Assembly (NCBI GenBank): GCA_037903355.1 | Contig: JBAJFE010000017.1 | Location: 124,001-188,000, forward strand | Direction: 5' to 3' | Length of the DNA: 64,000 nucleotides | Source of the DNA: Trichuris trichiura | Lineage: Eukaryota; Nematoda; Enoplea; Trichinellida; Trichuridae | Shown: positions 37,759 to 48,611 of the stretch, piece by piece | Layout of the letters: each line of letters starts with the position of its first letter | Position numbering within the stretch: the first letter of the stretch is position 1 | Program-made: the position numbers and the translations under genes | Notes under the pieces: model-generated | Database searches by the model: none | What the model saw: only the letters and a program-made list of their open reading frames with translations | What the model was told of the DNA's origin: nothing

Positions 37759-38878
37759 GCAACGCGAAGCTCGTCTTGAATGGAATCGACTTTCTGCGCC
37801 AAAATTCTGCGCGGGCACTCTGGCGAAAAGTGAATACGTTAAAGGAACAAGTGAAAAGTAGTTTGGAAGCTATTTCGCGTTGTATGAGTGATAGAAAGGG
37901 TTTCTCACTTTGTAATACACGCGAAAATGAAAAATGAAAAGAATGTAGTGTTTGAGGCAACAGAAGCGCCACTTCCGATAACGCCATTATAAAAATGCAA
38001 ATTTCTATCTTTAGTAGAATTTCAAACTCCAATTGCAAGCTTTTTTCAACATTGAACAAGACGGTTTTTAAAAGTCTGCAAACTAGGCGATCTTCGCTCC
38101 TTTGCCCGCGAACACGCTTTACATGTGACACAGATTAATGTTGTACCAACAGCAAGCCGAAGTTAGAATTTTTTTAAACGAGGTCGACCAGCTGCTGGAT
38201 CCTCTGACGAGTGTTTTGCGTTGGGTCAATACTTGCATACGTTAATCGTACATGCAAACACTATAATGGAGTACGGTAGGTGCCAGCTAAACTACCCTAA
38301 CTTCAAAGCATTGCGCAATGAAACAGAGGAATTCCCAAAAATATAAATCAAAAGTTTAGTCGCTTAGGATAGAGGGTATAAAACCTGTAAAGCTTATTTT
38401 AACTTTAGCTCCAGTTGCGCGAAACCAATACGAACGATATCAGTCAACTTTGCCTTTTATTAACTTTAACCAACGAGCGTAATACCAAATAGCATTGATG
38501 AACAGACCTGCGAAGCTGCACGAGCGAACAACATCTTAACCTGTTATCTTTCTTTAATGGAAGGCATTTTATATTTTTGCTGCCCGTAGAATTTACAATG
38601 GAATTAAATTTGACGATTAAATAAGCATTAGAAAGTAAGTCTGCAGCCGCTACTCTGACATAAAGCGACAATCTGCTGGCGCGCAAAGCTTTATAGACCT
38701 TGCAAATCATGTATACTGTATGATTGGCGACCGATTTGTGCTGTTGCCTTAAAACGTTTTTAAATAATGCGCTTTTAGTGTAAAATTCAACTTCTTTTGT
38801 ATATTGCGAACACGTAAAGTCATAAGTACGAGAAAAGCTGTGTTCATAACTTTTGTGTTGTATTATAGGAACGCTAAG
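37759..38878. other. Intergenic region between the KChIP-like gene and listerin
   Basis: 1.1 kb. It should hold the KChIP 3' UTR and the listerin promoter. Open frames on either strand here are short and show no motif. Confidence 0.6.
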
Positions 38879-41800
38879 ATGGTTAACAAGCAGAAACCGC
38901 GCACAAAGGGAAATGTTGCAGTAAGTAGCATTGTTGGCTAGAATGGCTTTTCAATTTTTGCGCTGCAGCCATCGAAGAGTTCTCAAGCGGCAAAGCTACT
39001 GACGTCGCCGGGAAAGTTTCATACCTTCTCGGTATTTGAGGACCCAGGCACCGCCGCCGAGTCATCCACCCTTGTTGGAGTGATTTCTCTTAACGAAGAT
39101 GTTCGTTCTTCGTTTCGAAAGATTGGAAAGAAAAATGACGAAACACGAATCAAAGTGACTTTGATCCCTCTTTGTTTGGCATGGAAACTTTTCATTTCAG
39201 GGCATCCAGGAAGTGATGGACTTTTTGCAAGAAAATACAGGCGATCTAAAGCCAGTGTGGAAAGTATGGCAGCGAATGTACGGCAAATTATTCATGGTGG
39301 GTTGTCCGTTTAAGAAAAGCAGCTGGAAAATGATTGCAGGATATTTTATCTTAGGATAATTGTCCGCTTGTTCGAAAGTTGTCTCACGAACTGACAGCTT
39401 CATTTTTGCGTAGGCTCAGTTGCAGCCAAGATCCGGCCAGTTACTTTCCAGCTGCCCCTTATGCCATATTGGGAGCTTCCGATTCGAACAGTTCAGTTTG
39501 CTCATGCGCATGTTTGGTAACTAACGAATTTTTTCCCGAAAATCCAAATGAACTGTTGGCACGTTGCAGTAGCAGCGTTTTTGAGGTGCTTATTCCTAAC
39601 AGTTAAAGTACTGCGCAACAACCACAGTGTTTAGGTATGTTGTTCCATACTGAAAGAGTTTTCGTCTTCCATTGCTTCACTGTCCAATCCGAGGTACATA
39701 ATTTTATTTCCTTATAATATTCAAGTCCATTGCCCGTATCCTTCCTCCGTTTTTCTGTATTGTATTGCAGCAAGACACCACTGCAAACTGGTGTTGGTGT
39801 ACACTTGGCCCTTTGCACTCTAGTAAAGCTGCTTTCAAGCAGACAGCATCTGCAAGCTGTCGAGAAAGACCAGTTGAAGCAGCTATTCGACTTGGAAGCA
39901 TTTTGGTCTCAGCCGAATTACTTGGATGACGTAAAGTGCCAAATATGCAAACTTAAAATTTCATTCAGCTTAAATTTTAGGATTGCGTTCACTGGTTAAA
40001 GTTGACGTCTATTGTGCAATCCATTTTTCCCGATTTGCTTGTCGATAAAATGAACCTTATTATCAACATACTGTTGAAAACGTCGGACAGTCAAAATATA
40101 TCAATCTTTGAGGAATCTTGGGATTTCATTATGAAATTGGCGGAAAACGACGTTGTGAGTTTAGTTTTCTTCAATAAAACTTATTTGCGCCAAATTTAAC
40201 CTCATTCTGTTGGCTTCTGTAATCGTCGTCTGATCATTAACTGCGCAAGATGCCAAGTGGTTAAACAACTTCCAGCTCAGCGTGTGAAAATTCTCGTTTG
40301 GCTTATTTTGCATTAAGCTGTCTTCTGCTTAAGTTATTGTGGCTATTTTTCCGTTATCTATTTTATATTTGAAAGTCAGGTTCAAAGTTGCAGTACATTT
40401 TCAAAAGTTTGAATTTTGAAATTTGTTGTCTGCTTTTTTGGCATCCTGTAACGCGTATCCGAGCGCAGAACTTTGAAAATATTGTGCTTTAAGAAATGTT
40501 GGCAATTGGTTGACGCAAATACCGAATTAATCCCAAAAGTCGTGTCGCTTTTGTTGGAAAGCGGTCCCATTCGCCGTGGCGCCACCATCGCCGAACGCAT
40601 TCCTCGGCTGTTTGACAGTTTGATACGCCATAAGGCGGTGGACAAATGGTCAACTCTGTCAGCATTTGTTGACGCATTGTTTCAGAGGTTTGTACCATCT
40701 TCAGCTTAAAGCAAACTGATCTTTCTCTTTAGTATATCAACGTGTATTGAAGTTAGAATGCATGCTTTCGAAGCTGTAACTTGTTTTGTAAGCCTGTGCG
40801 ACTGCTTGAAAATTGCAAAAAGTGGCGAACCTTGTATTGAGATTGAGTGTTGGCCCATAAAGGTAATCTTTCTTATAAATTTTGACGAAGCAGTCATTGC
40901 AGGGTAGTCAATTTTCAGTTTTGCGAAACTGTCAAAGCGTGCATATTGTCTTCTAATCTTACGTCAGCTCACTGCGAGATAATTTGGAAGGCGACCATTG
41001 ACTTATTGCAGTATTTTGCAAAAGGAGCCAAAGAGAGCGGAGATGGCGAAACAGAGTTCTCTGTATTAAAGAAAAATTTCATTGATCTTTCCGAGGATCT
41101 TTTGGAATGTACGTTGGTAGAAGGTCCGAAATTGCAGCATTTGTTGCGGAAGCTGACGTTTGAAGAACTTGAACCTGCTCTTGCGCGGGAAGCGTCGCGC
41201 GTTTATCATCTCTGCTTAGAAAATGAGCGTATTCTCCTTATTTGCGAAGTGCTACTTTCAAATCGAACCGACGAAGTTATCTGTCGATTGGAGCCATGTG
41301 ATTCTTACCAACAAGTGGCACTTCAATTTTGCGAGCTGCTTGTGGCGTTCATTTCTAGTCAGCTGAAAAGTTGCTCACCCGAAGGTCGTTTAAACGTTGT
41401 TTGGGCTGTTCTTTTCGACGCTCTATCCCGTATGGAATCCCGAAAGGAAAAAGATATAATTTTTGCCGACTTGTTTGTGGTACTTGCACCTTTTACCTTC
41501 ATGAAGCAAAGCTAACGTAAAATTTAAGGATAAAGAATATATGCTGTACAAAAGCGCGGCGATTGCCAACGAAGAATATCCTTTTAATTTGCCCTTAATT
41601 GGTCTTCCGATTGAAAAAATATCTGAAAATTGCCTTCGTGCCATTTTCGGACAATCCAAAGAAGAGATTCTCTCAAGTTGCGACCTTATTGCGCATCTGC
41701 TTGGTGTATGGTGGAAGGGTTCGTGCTGTGTGAGCATGCGGCGATGAATTTTGCTTACTTTTATGGTTTAGGTTTGAATTACTCGGATGGGTTTAAAAAT

Positions 41801-44800
41801 CTAGCTAACACAGACATATACATGGAGGAAAATGCGTTTTTGGCAATCTGCTTGTTCTCTCGTCACTTCTTTGAATGCAAGGTGAGTGCTGCGGCTCCCT
41901 ATCTTGTAGAACGCCTGCATTTTCGAGAGTACCTTTTAATTTCCGCTTTCCGCTTAGCGCTGAGCGTAAACTGTAGCGGCTATACAGGCCATCAAGAAAC
42001 CCAATTTTTTTAGAAGTAATCTCGTTCAACATACCCATTGATCTCTTCACTTTGCCCCTATTTTTGAATGGCTCTTCGAAAAATTTATTGTGTTACTTGC
42101 AAACGGTTGCAGCGTGGGTGTAAATATTTGCAATTTGGTGTGTATTGTTTAAATTCGGATGTTTTGTGGAATGAGACTGTTGCAGCAGTCGCGTGGCTTT
42201 ATCACAACATAACATTCTGCCATGCTATACCTACCTATACCTAAAAGGCTTATTGTAGTATTTGAATTTTTGAAATGCTACAGGAAATTTTGTGCAATAG
42301 TTGTCGTTTGATGCGCAGCAGACACCCCTTATCGAGAATGAGGCAAACATGCTAAAGCATTACAACTTTGTTTTAAAAATGCATAAAAAAGAAGGCTTTT
42401 TAAACTAGCGCATTCTGTCCTAAGCGCTCAGTCAAAAAATCTGTTGTTTTATTTGTAAGCACTTGTAGCAAGGTATTAATATAGCTAATTTGTTATGTTT
42501 TTGAAAACGTGGTTTCTTGGTACGGGACAATATGTTTTCGTAATGAAGAAATTTATTACGGATATGTCCCGTTTGTTTTGTATATAAAAAGACTCCGGAG
42601 CTTTCGGGTCATTCGAGACCCGTCATCAGCGGTCATAAGTTGTTGATATGATTCGTGGCAGCGATTGTCCTAATGTTTCTGAGGATTTTAAAGCGGACAT
42701 TTCAAAGTTTTCCGTTGGTAGGTTCTGGTATCTGGGTCTGTCAGCGCACTTCTATTTCTTGTTCCGTATATCGTGTAGATTGTGTTTTTGCTGGGTAGTT
42801 TCGAACATTTTTTTCTTGTTGGTTCACTGTTTTTTCATTTTGCATCCATTTTTCTTTCTTTCTTCTTTTTTCTTTAAAATCCTCAGAAACATTAGGGCAC
42901 TCGCTGCCATGAATCATATCAACAACTTAAGACCGCTGATGACGGGTCTCGAATGACCCGAAAGCTCCGGAGTCTTTTTATATACAAAACAAACGGGACA
43001 TATCCGTAATAAATTTCTTCATTATGCAAATTTGTTATGTTATTTAAACTTGAACATTTTATGGAAGCCTGTGCGGTACTCGCATGGTTTGGCAAGGCAT
43101 AACACTCCTATTCTACCTACCTATACCCAAAAGGCGTACTGTATTATTTGAATTTTTGAAATACGCCAGGAAATTTCGCGCCTCCGTTCCAGTTTGGAGC
43201 GCAGCAGGCAACTCACATCGAAAATATGATAAACGTAGCAAAGCATTGCTACTTTAATCCAAAAACAGAGAAGGAAGAAGACTTTTAAAACTAGAATGTA
43301 GGTCTTTAGCGTTGAGCTGAGTTGCTCTACTCAGATAATCTGTTAAAGTACAACTAAAAAAAATTCAACTCCGAAAAGAGAACAAGTTCCAATGCATGCG
43401 ATTCACTATTCGTGTTTGAATTAAAGTTGTACTTTAACCGGTTTTTTGACGATTTTTGACAAGTCTGATGAGTTTAAAAATTTGATTAAAAATTAGCTGA
43501 ATTAAGTTTTGTATAAAAATTTAAAGGGATATCGTTTTGGCACTGTCCGTTCGGTCGGTGTTAACTCGTAGGAACGGCTCTTGGATATTTAAATTTTTTA
43601 AGTGATTTCTTTAACAGTGTTTCACGTTAGGAATGCTACCAAGTAATGAACCAACCTGATGAACTTCTCTCGATTCTGTATTCTGTGACTTGCGGAGCGA
43701 ACTTTCAACTGGCTGGTATGATGGCAATGACGTTATGCAAAAAATAGCCTAGGAGGTTTTAGCAAATGTTGAAAAAGAGCTGGAAGCTGCATTGATCGCT
43801 GGGCTGAAGCATGTGGATTTTTTTTCCGCGGTTAATCAAGTACCTGCGCTGTTTCAAAAGCTGTTTAAGATGTGCAAACCGGATGTCAATAGAAACCTTT
43901 CGCGGGAAAAGTATACACATACCAGCGGAAACGTCTTGCCAGTTCTCATCCATATATCAACTTATTTTCATTAGGGTTAATATCTTATGGGCATCAATCC
44001 ATCCCTTATTTTGGCGTTTTGCTGAAGAGCAAGATCACAATGTATACATTGCTGGAATTCTGTCGCTCTGCCGATCACTAATGCCTACCAATGACGAATG
44101 GGAAAATTTAATTTCTACTCGAGTTTCTGATGTAAGCGTAGCCATGCACGAGTATATCTACATACTTGTTACGTATATTTCTTTAGTGGAAGGTCATAGG
44201 CAGACCTTGTGACGTTATACCTTTGTTTTACGACGAAGATTGCCGACTTCCCGAACGTTTGAGCGCTGAGCAAAAGTGCGCGCAATGTTACGAATTGCTG
44301 AATTGGTCTAATTTCATAATCAAAATTGTTGCCGAAGCTCTGTTGACCGCCAAGTCGATAAGTTCGACAAGACCGAAAATTTTATCTTTGCTTAGCCTCT
44401 TTTCGAATTGCGCCAGCAAAAGCTTTTGCTGTGCTCTGGCATTTATTGAATATGTTCGTCAACTGCGAGACATTCATTACGTCATAGTTGTTCAGTCAGA
44501 CTTGTCTGCTTGCCTGAAAGAAGTTTGTCAGGCGGCTGACCGCGTTTACCAGCTTGGAAAGTGCATACCGCCAATGCAATGGTTGCAAAGTTTCATAGAC
44601 GATGTCAAATCTGGCGTTACATGCATGGAACTGTTTGGTATTCGTTTTTGGACTTCCGAAATTGCGGGACGCCAATTCATGAATGGATACAATGAATTAA
44701 CTCTGTTTGATGAACTAGTCGATAAGGTTGTCACTGCAGTGGAATCGAAAAGTAGCCAAAAAACAAAAATGCAAATCTATTGGGCGTTATCTCCACTTGG

Positions 44801-47800
44801 CATCCGTCGTGGTAATATAGCAAGTTTGAATGGAGAAGCTTATTCATCTCTGCATTTCTCTCTTGTCAAAGAGACAATCTTCTTTGAAGAAAGCAGCAGC
44901 GTAGACTTTCTTAAGCGACTTGTCGAGAAGAAGGAAGTTTTCGAGAAAACATTTTTGTAAGTTATCTTCAGTCTTCACACGTGCTTCATTCATTCTTTGC
45001 ATTTAGCGAGGAAAAGAAAAATGATCTTTCGCTGCAACTAAGCGGTATTCATTTTTTCGAACGCGCTTTGCCTTACTTGTTTAGTCTTCCAAGCGACGTG
45101 CTAGATTACATCTTTTGTTTTTCTGTTATGCAAATGAAGGTATGCGATCGAGTGTTTTTAAAAGTATTTTAACTGTTCTTTTTTGTTTCTTGCCTTTTTT
45201 AGGCGGTGGAATCGTGGGAAAACGAGCAGAAACTTCTATTCCATTTATTCTCGTTGCGCCTTTGCAACCAATTGTCTTCCGTTCTGCTTCAGAAGTTTGC
45301 CCATTCACACGACAACACACCATCGGTTGACGTGGAGAAGTACGAATCCGTAAAATCAGAATGGATGGAATTTCTTGTACCAAAATGTTTTAAAAATGAG
45401 CTAACATCTTTCTACGATTTGGCCAGTAAGTTCCTCTATGAATTTCAAAGCTGTGCGGGTGGGAGTTTAGATGGGTGAAACCCATTATTTTTAAAATATT
45501 TTCCATTGCATGTTTGAAAGAATGAAAATTGAGACTTCCAGAACAGTAGAATAGGAAAAAAAGCTGCAGAGAGCGAAAATTTGTGGTAGGGGCTTTGAAA
45601 GCTTCGACTTTACAAAATTTACTATTGCAATGTTGAATAGACATACTGTATCGTCCATCTTGAGAATAGAATAAATTTGAAATAATATAATACTGTAATG
45701 TAGAGTGGAAGACTTTATTACGCAAAGTCTCATGGTAGAAAAACACTAATGTAAGTAGCCAAAGCGTTCGGGTAACTCGCCCTTCTTTACCGTTGATGAA
45801 CGGTCGAAATTGGACCCGAAAGCTCCGGGATTAAAATTTATTAAATATTACAATAGGAATTCTACCGTAACGAACATATCACGTACTTCAAACAACGAAA
45901 AATATCTTTACTATAACATATACAGCTTTCAGAACGCGTCAGATTCTTCTGTCGGCTATAAAAAGAAACGACTGAGGAAGGTGCAATCATTTCAGTATAA
46001 CGTGACGTTTTAGAATTGGGAATCTTGTTTTTTTACGCAATAATTCCTCAGCGTGAAAGATGATTGTCAGGTTAAAATATTCGGTAGAAGATATATATCA
46101 ATTTGTGTTATTCTTTTTTTTGATATCCCTGACCATTAATTGATTTTATGTTTTCTTTGTTTCATATTTTACTTTGTTTTGCTGTAGTCTTCATTGTTAC
46201 ATGTTAGCATAAATATTTTTTTCCAATCTTATTTATTTAGTATTATTTTTTTGCATCTCGGACCAATCTGACAACCGGTCCCTCAGCGGATGGGATTTAT
46301 AATTTAAAATCAAAATCCGCCGCTGTCAAATGTAACATTGCGTCCGCGTAGTTGATCATGTTAGCCGTTTGTTTTCGTTGCTTCGAAAAGTCCATAGTTA
46401 TTTTCAACCAAGGTAATTCTCACGGGATGTGTCACATTAAGAACAGATTGAAGCTTGTTAAAAGCAGTAATAAATAAAACATGACAAAAATCAATGTAAT
46501 AGTAAAAATCAAAAAAACGAAACAAAAAGGAATGTAATAAAATAACTTAATCATAGTTTGCACGACCGCTTTTCTTCTTTTTTTATGCTGTCCGTCGAAG
46601 TCGTCACAGGCGATAGCGGCAAGTATCAAAGGCCTTCTTTTCTTCATGCTTCGCGGCCGTCGCTGTTTAATTTTTAAGGATCGAAGCAGGGATTAAATTT
46701 TTGATAAAAAATGTGAAACAGTTGTGTAGCACAAGAGCCTTGAGAAAATATGCAAATTAGTCATTGAAAATAACTGCTTTATAAAAACATTGTAAAAATT
46801 TTAATTTTTAAGGTTCCGAGAACCTAAGTACCGTTGAACTCCTTACTCTTCGAGAACTGAGCATTGCCGTTGGCTTCATGAATGCGGACGACATTTTGCA
46901 CAGTCAACTTCCCGAATTGAGAAGCGCTTCTCTGGACGACTGCGGGTATGCATGCTTTTAACCGCTAAAGCTTTGTCGTGACGGCAATCTTGTTTTAGCT
47001 ATCCAAGTAACGTACAAAGCTTACTTTTGCGCTTCTTTCCTCTTTTATGCAAGCATCAAGCGTTCGTGCAGTTTGCAGCCTATCGAGTGCTCGAACGGTA
47101 TTTGAACGGATCAATTTTTAATTTGAACTTATACAGCCGCTTGCAGGTGCATTCAAACGATTCGACAGTATGAACCTGCATCCAGCGCAGACGAGAATAG
47201 TGGGCAAAATGAATTGTAATTTTTTTCAATTTTTCAAATCAAAGCGCAATGCGATGAGCGGACTTTTTCAGACGGATACCTAGTTTCTTCTGCGACGCTT
47301 TCAGTTGGTTTATCAAGAGTTTCGAGACAAGCCTTTTCATCGTCAAAGATACCGTATCATCGCATCCCGAATTGAACAGCACCGAACTGTTTGGTTACCT
47401 TCTTACTTGGAAGCTCCTACTCACCTACATTAGCATAAACGAAGGGAAACCTGAAACGAATCCCGAATTTTTGCATCGACAGAAGCAGTTTTCCGACGTT
47501 GTGCGAATAGTCTTCTTTTTGTTGTTTGAGTGGTTTGAAGTCGAAACGGACGCCAAAAAACAAAGACTATTTGTGGAGTCGGCCGACTTTGCCACGATGG
47601 CTAAGTCGTCCGGCCTCCTGTACAATTCAATCTATTTGCAGAAATTTTTCAAGGAAACGTCGTCATTCAACATTGAAAGTATGCAATACATAATTTGGCG
47701 GTCTTGACGCTTTGCGAACTCAATTTGCAGATTCGGTCGACCAAACAACCATTGTTACGTTGGCGTTTAACGTGCTGTTTCGCTTGTTTGAACTCTATCC

Positions 47801-48611
47801 TATTTCCATAAAATCTTGGTGGAACGACCAAAATTTTAAGACCAGCAGCCGTCAGTACAAGTAATTGTTCAATCTCCGTCTTGGTAGGTTTCACTTTTTT
47901 CTCAATAATTTTTGCAGATTTATAACGCAATACATAAGCCCTGTTATAATCGAGAAAGAGTTGAAAACCTTAGCTGAAGGGACTGAAAATTATCCGAACT
48001 TGAAAGTGAGCATATGGCTTTCCTTTGTGCCGTTCAGATCGCTTTTGCTGGTCAGGTTTCAATATACAGCGGTATTCGAGAGATAATAGCAGCCTACGTG
48101 AAAGAGGAATTGAGGCTCGAATTAGTCATCAAAATCCCGGAAGGATATCCGTTAGCAGTTCTCAGTGCCGAGATGACCAAACAAGTTGTCGGTTTCAAAA
48201 AAGATGGTTGGACAACGCTAATGAGAACTTTGTTATGCCTACTAAGAACACGTGTAAGCCCGCGATGGACTCCATTCATATTTGTTTCCTTTGTAAAGAG
48301 TTAGCTTCAGACCAATGGCCTCGTTAACTGCGTACTATTCTGGAAAATCAACGTTGAAAGTTTTCTCGAAGGCGTCGAGCCGTGCTGCATTTGCATGATG
48401 ATTGTGAACAACTTGAACAACTTCGACAACGAAATTCCACGCAAAACTTGCCGCCAATGCAAGCACAAGTTTCATTCACTTTGCTTGGTAGGACGTACAT
48501 TGCCCATTGATGCATTCTTTAAATTCTTATCTCTACTTTCAGCGCAAATGGTTCCGATCGGCCACAAGTACAACGTGTCCTATGTGTCGCGCTAATTTCT
48601 ATTTAAATTAA
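38879..48611 (+). CDS. LTN1: Listerin, RING E3 ubiquitin ligase of ribosome quality control
   Basis: Ubiquitinates nascent chains stalled on 60S subunits in the cytosol, with NEMF/Rqc2. Exons: 38879-38920, 38969-39154, 39201-39296, 39355-39585, 39775-39930, 39981-40154, 40494-40687, 40733-40862, 40919-41479, 41529-41703, 41772-41881, 41910-41928, 42014-42117, 43753-43910, 43975-44131, 44187-44956, 45007-45139, 45203-45425, 46813-46945, 46999-47097, 47272-47678, 47731-47860, 47918-48005, 48056-48253, 48311-48487, 48543-48611: 1639 aa, near the human length (about 1766). The start MVNKQKPRTKGNVAPSKSSQ matches the listerin N-terminus. A long helical HEAT-like body follows. The end is family-typical: an RWD-like segment (REIIAAYVKEELRLELVIKI, EGYPL), then the RING (CCICMMIV, TCRQCKHKFHSLC, RKWF, TTCPMCRANFY). 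Weak points: the 19-nt microexon, the tandem acceptor before 39775 and the poor acceptor before 40494. Confidence 0.93.
42591..42629 (-). ncRNA. Hammerhead-like core, mirror copy (tentative)
   Basis: Reverse complement of the copy at 42936-42974, in the left arm of the same fold-back element. All core blocks are identical, so both are equally intact or equally defective. Confidence 0.3.
42936..42974 (+). ncRNA. Hammerhead-ribozyme-like core (tentative)
   Basis: Order of blocks: CTGATGA (42936-42942), GGGTC hairpin GACCC (42944-42959), GAAA (42960-42963), near-palindromic CTCCGGAG, then GTC (42972-42974). This is the order of a type I hammerhead. Against it: an extra C sits between CTGATGA and the stem II helix, the stem III base is G.U, and no convincing stem I partner is seen next to the site. 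The mirror copy is at 42591-42629 on the minus strand. Confidence 0.3.
45426..46812 (+). other. Listerin intron (1.4 kb)
   Basis: Non-coding. It contains a fragment related to the fold-back element (45791-45830), followed by T-rich sequence. Confidence 0.8.
45791..45830 (+). repeat. Diverged fragment related to the fold-back element
   Basis: CGTTGATGAACGGTC, then GGACCCGAAAGCTCCGGGAT, mirrors the CTGATGA / GACCC / GAAA / GCTCCGG series of 42936-42974. The first core base is changed from C to T, but the GGTC/GACC helix is kept. Confidence 0.65.

Larger units (their letters stand above)
42541..43024. mobile_element. Fold-back element with about 153-bp inverted arms
   Basis: Left arm 42541-42693 starts TAATGAAGAAATTTATTACG; right arm 42872-43024 ends in its reverse complement. 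Only a few mismatches are visible over 153 bp, with a loop of about 178 bp. Each arm contains TATATAAAAAGACTCCGGAG, CTTTCGGGTC and GACCCGTCATCAGC. Read outward, each arm has a hammerhead-ribozyme-like core (CTGATGA ... GAAA ... GTC). No protein is encoded. It could be a MITE or a pair of head-to-head terminal repeats left by a retroelement such as a Penelope-like element; the sequence alone does not decide. Confidence 0.8.
42118..43752 (+). other. Large listerin intron with a fold-back element
   Basis: 1.6 kb between the coding ends ...VAAW and EVLANVEKEL. Contains the inverted-repeat element at 42541-43024. Sequences flanking the element (for example TACCTATACC(T/C)AAAAGGC near 42230 and 43125, followed by TTTGAATTTTTGAAAT) occur on both sides in the same orientation, so the flank looks partly duplicated. 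Confidence 0.75.

Noticed and set aside
39603..39901. Minus-strand open frames in a listerin intron/exon region
   Set aside because: They overlap the plus-strand exon 39775-39930, which is in frame with the rest of listerin, and show no domain.
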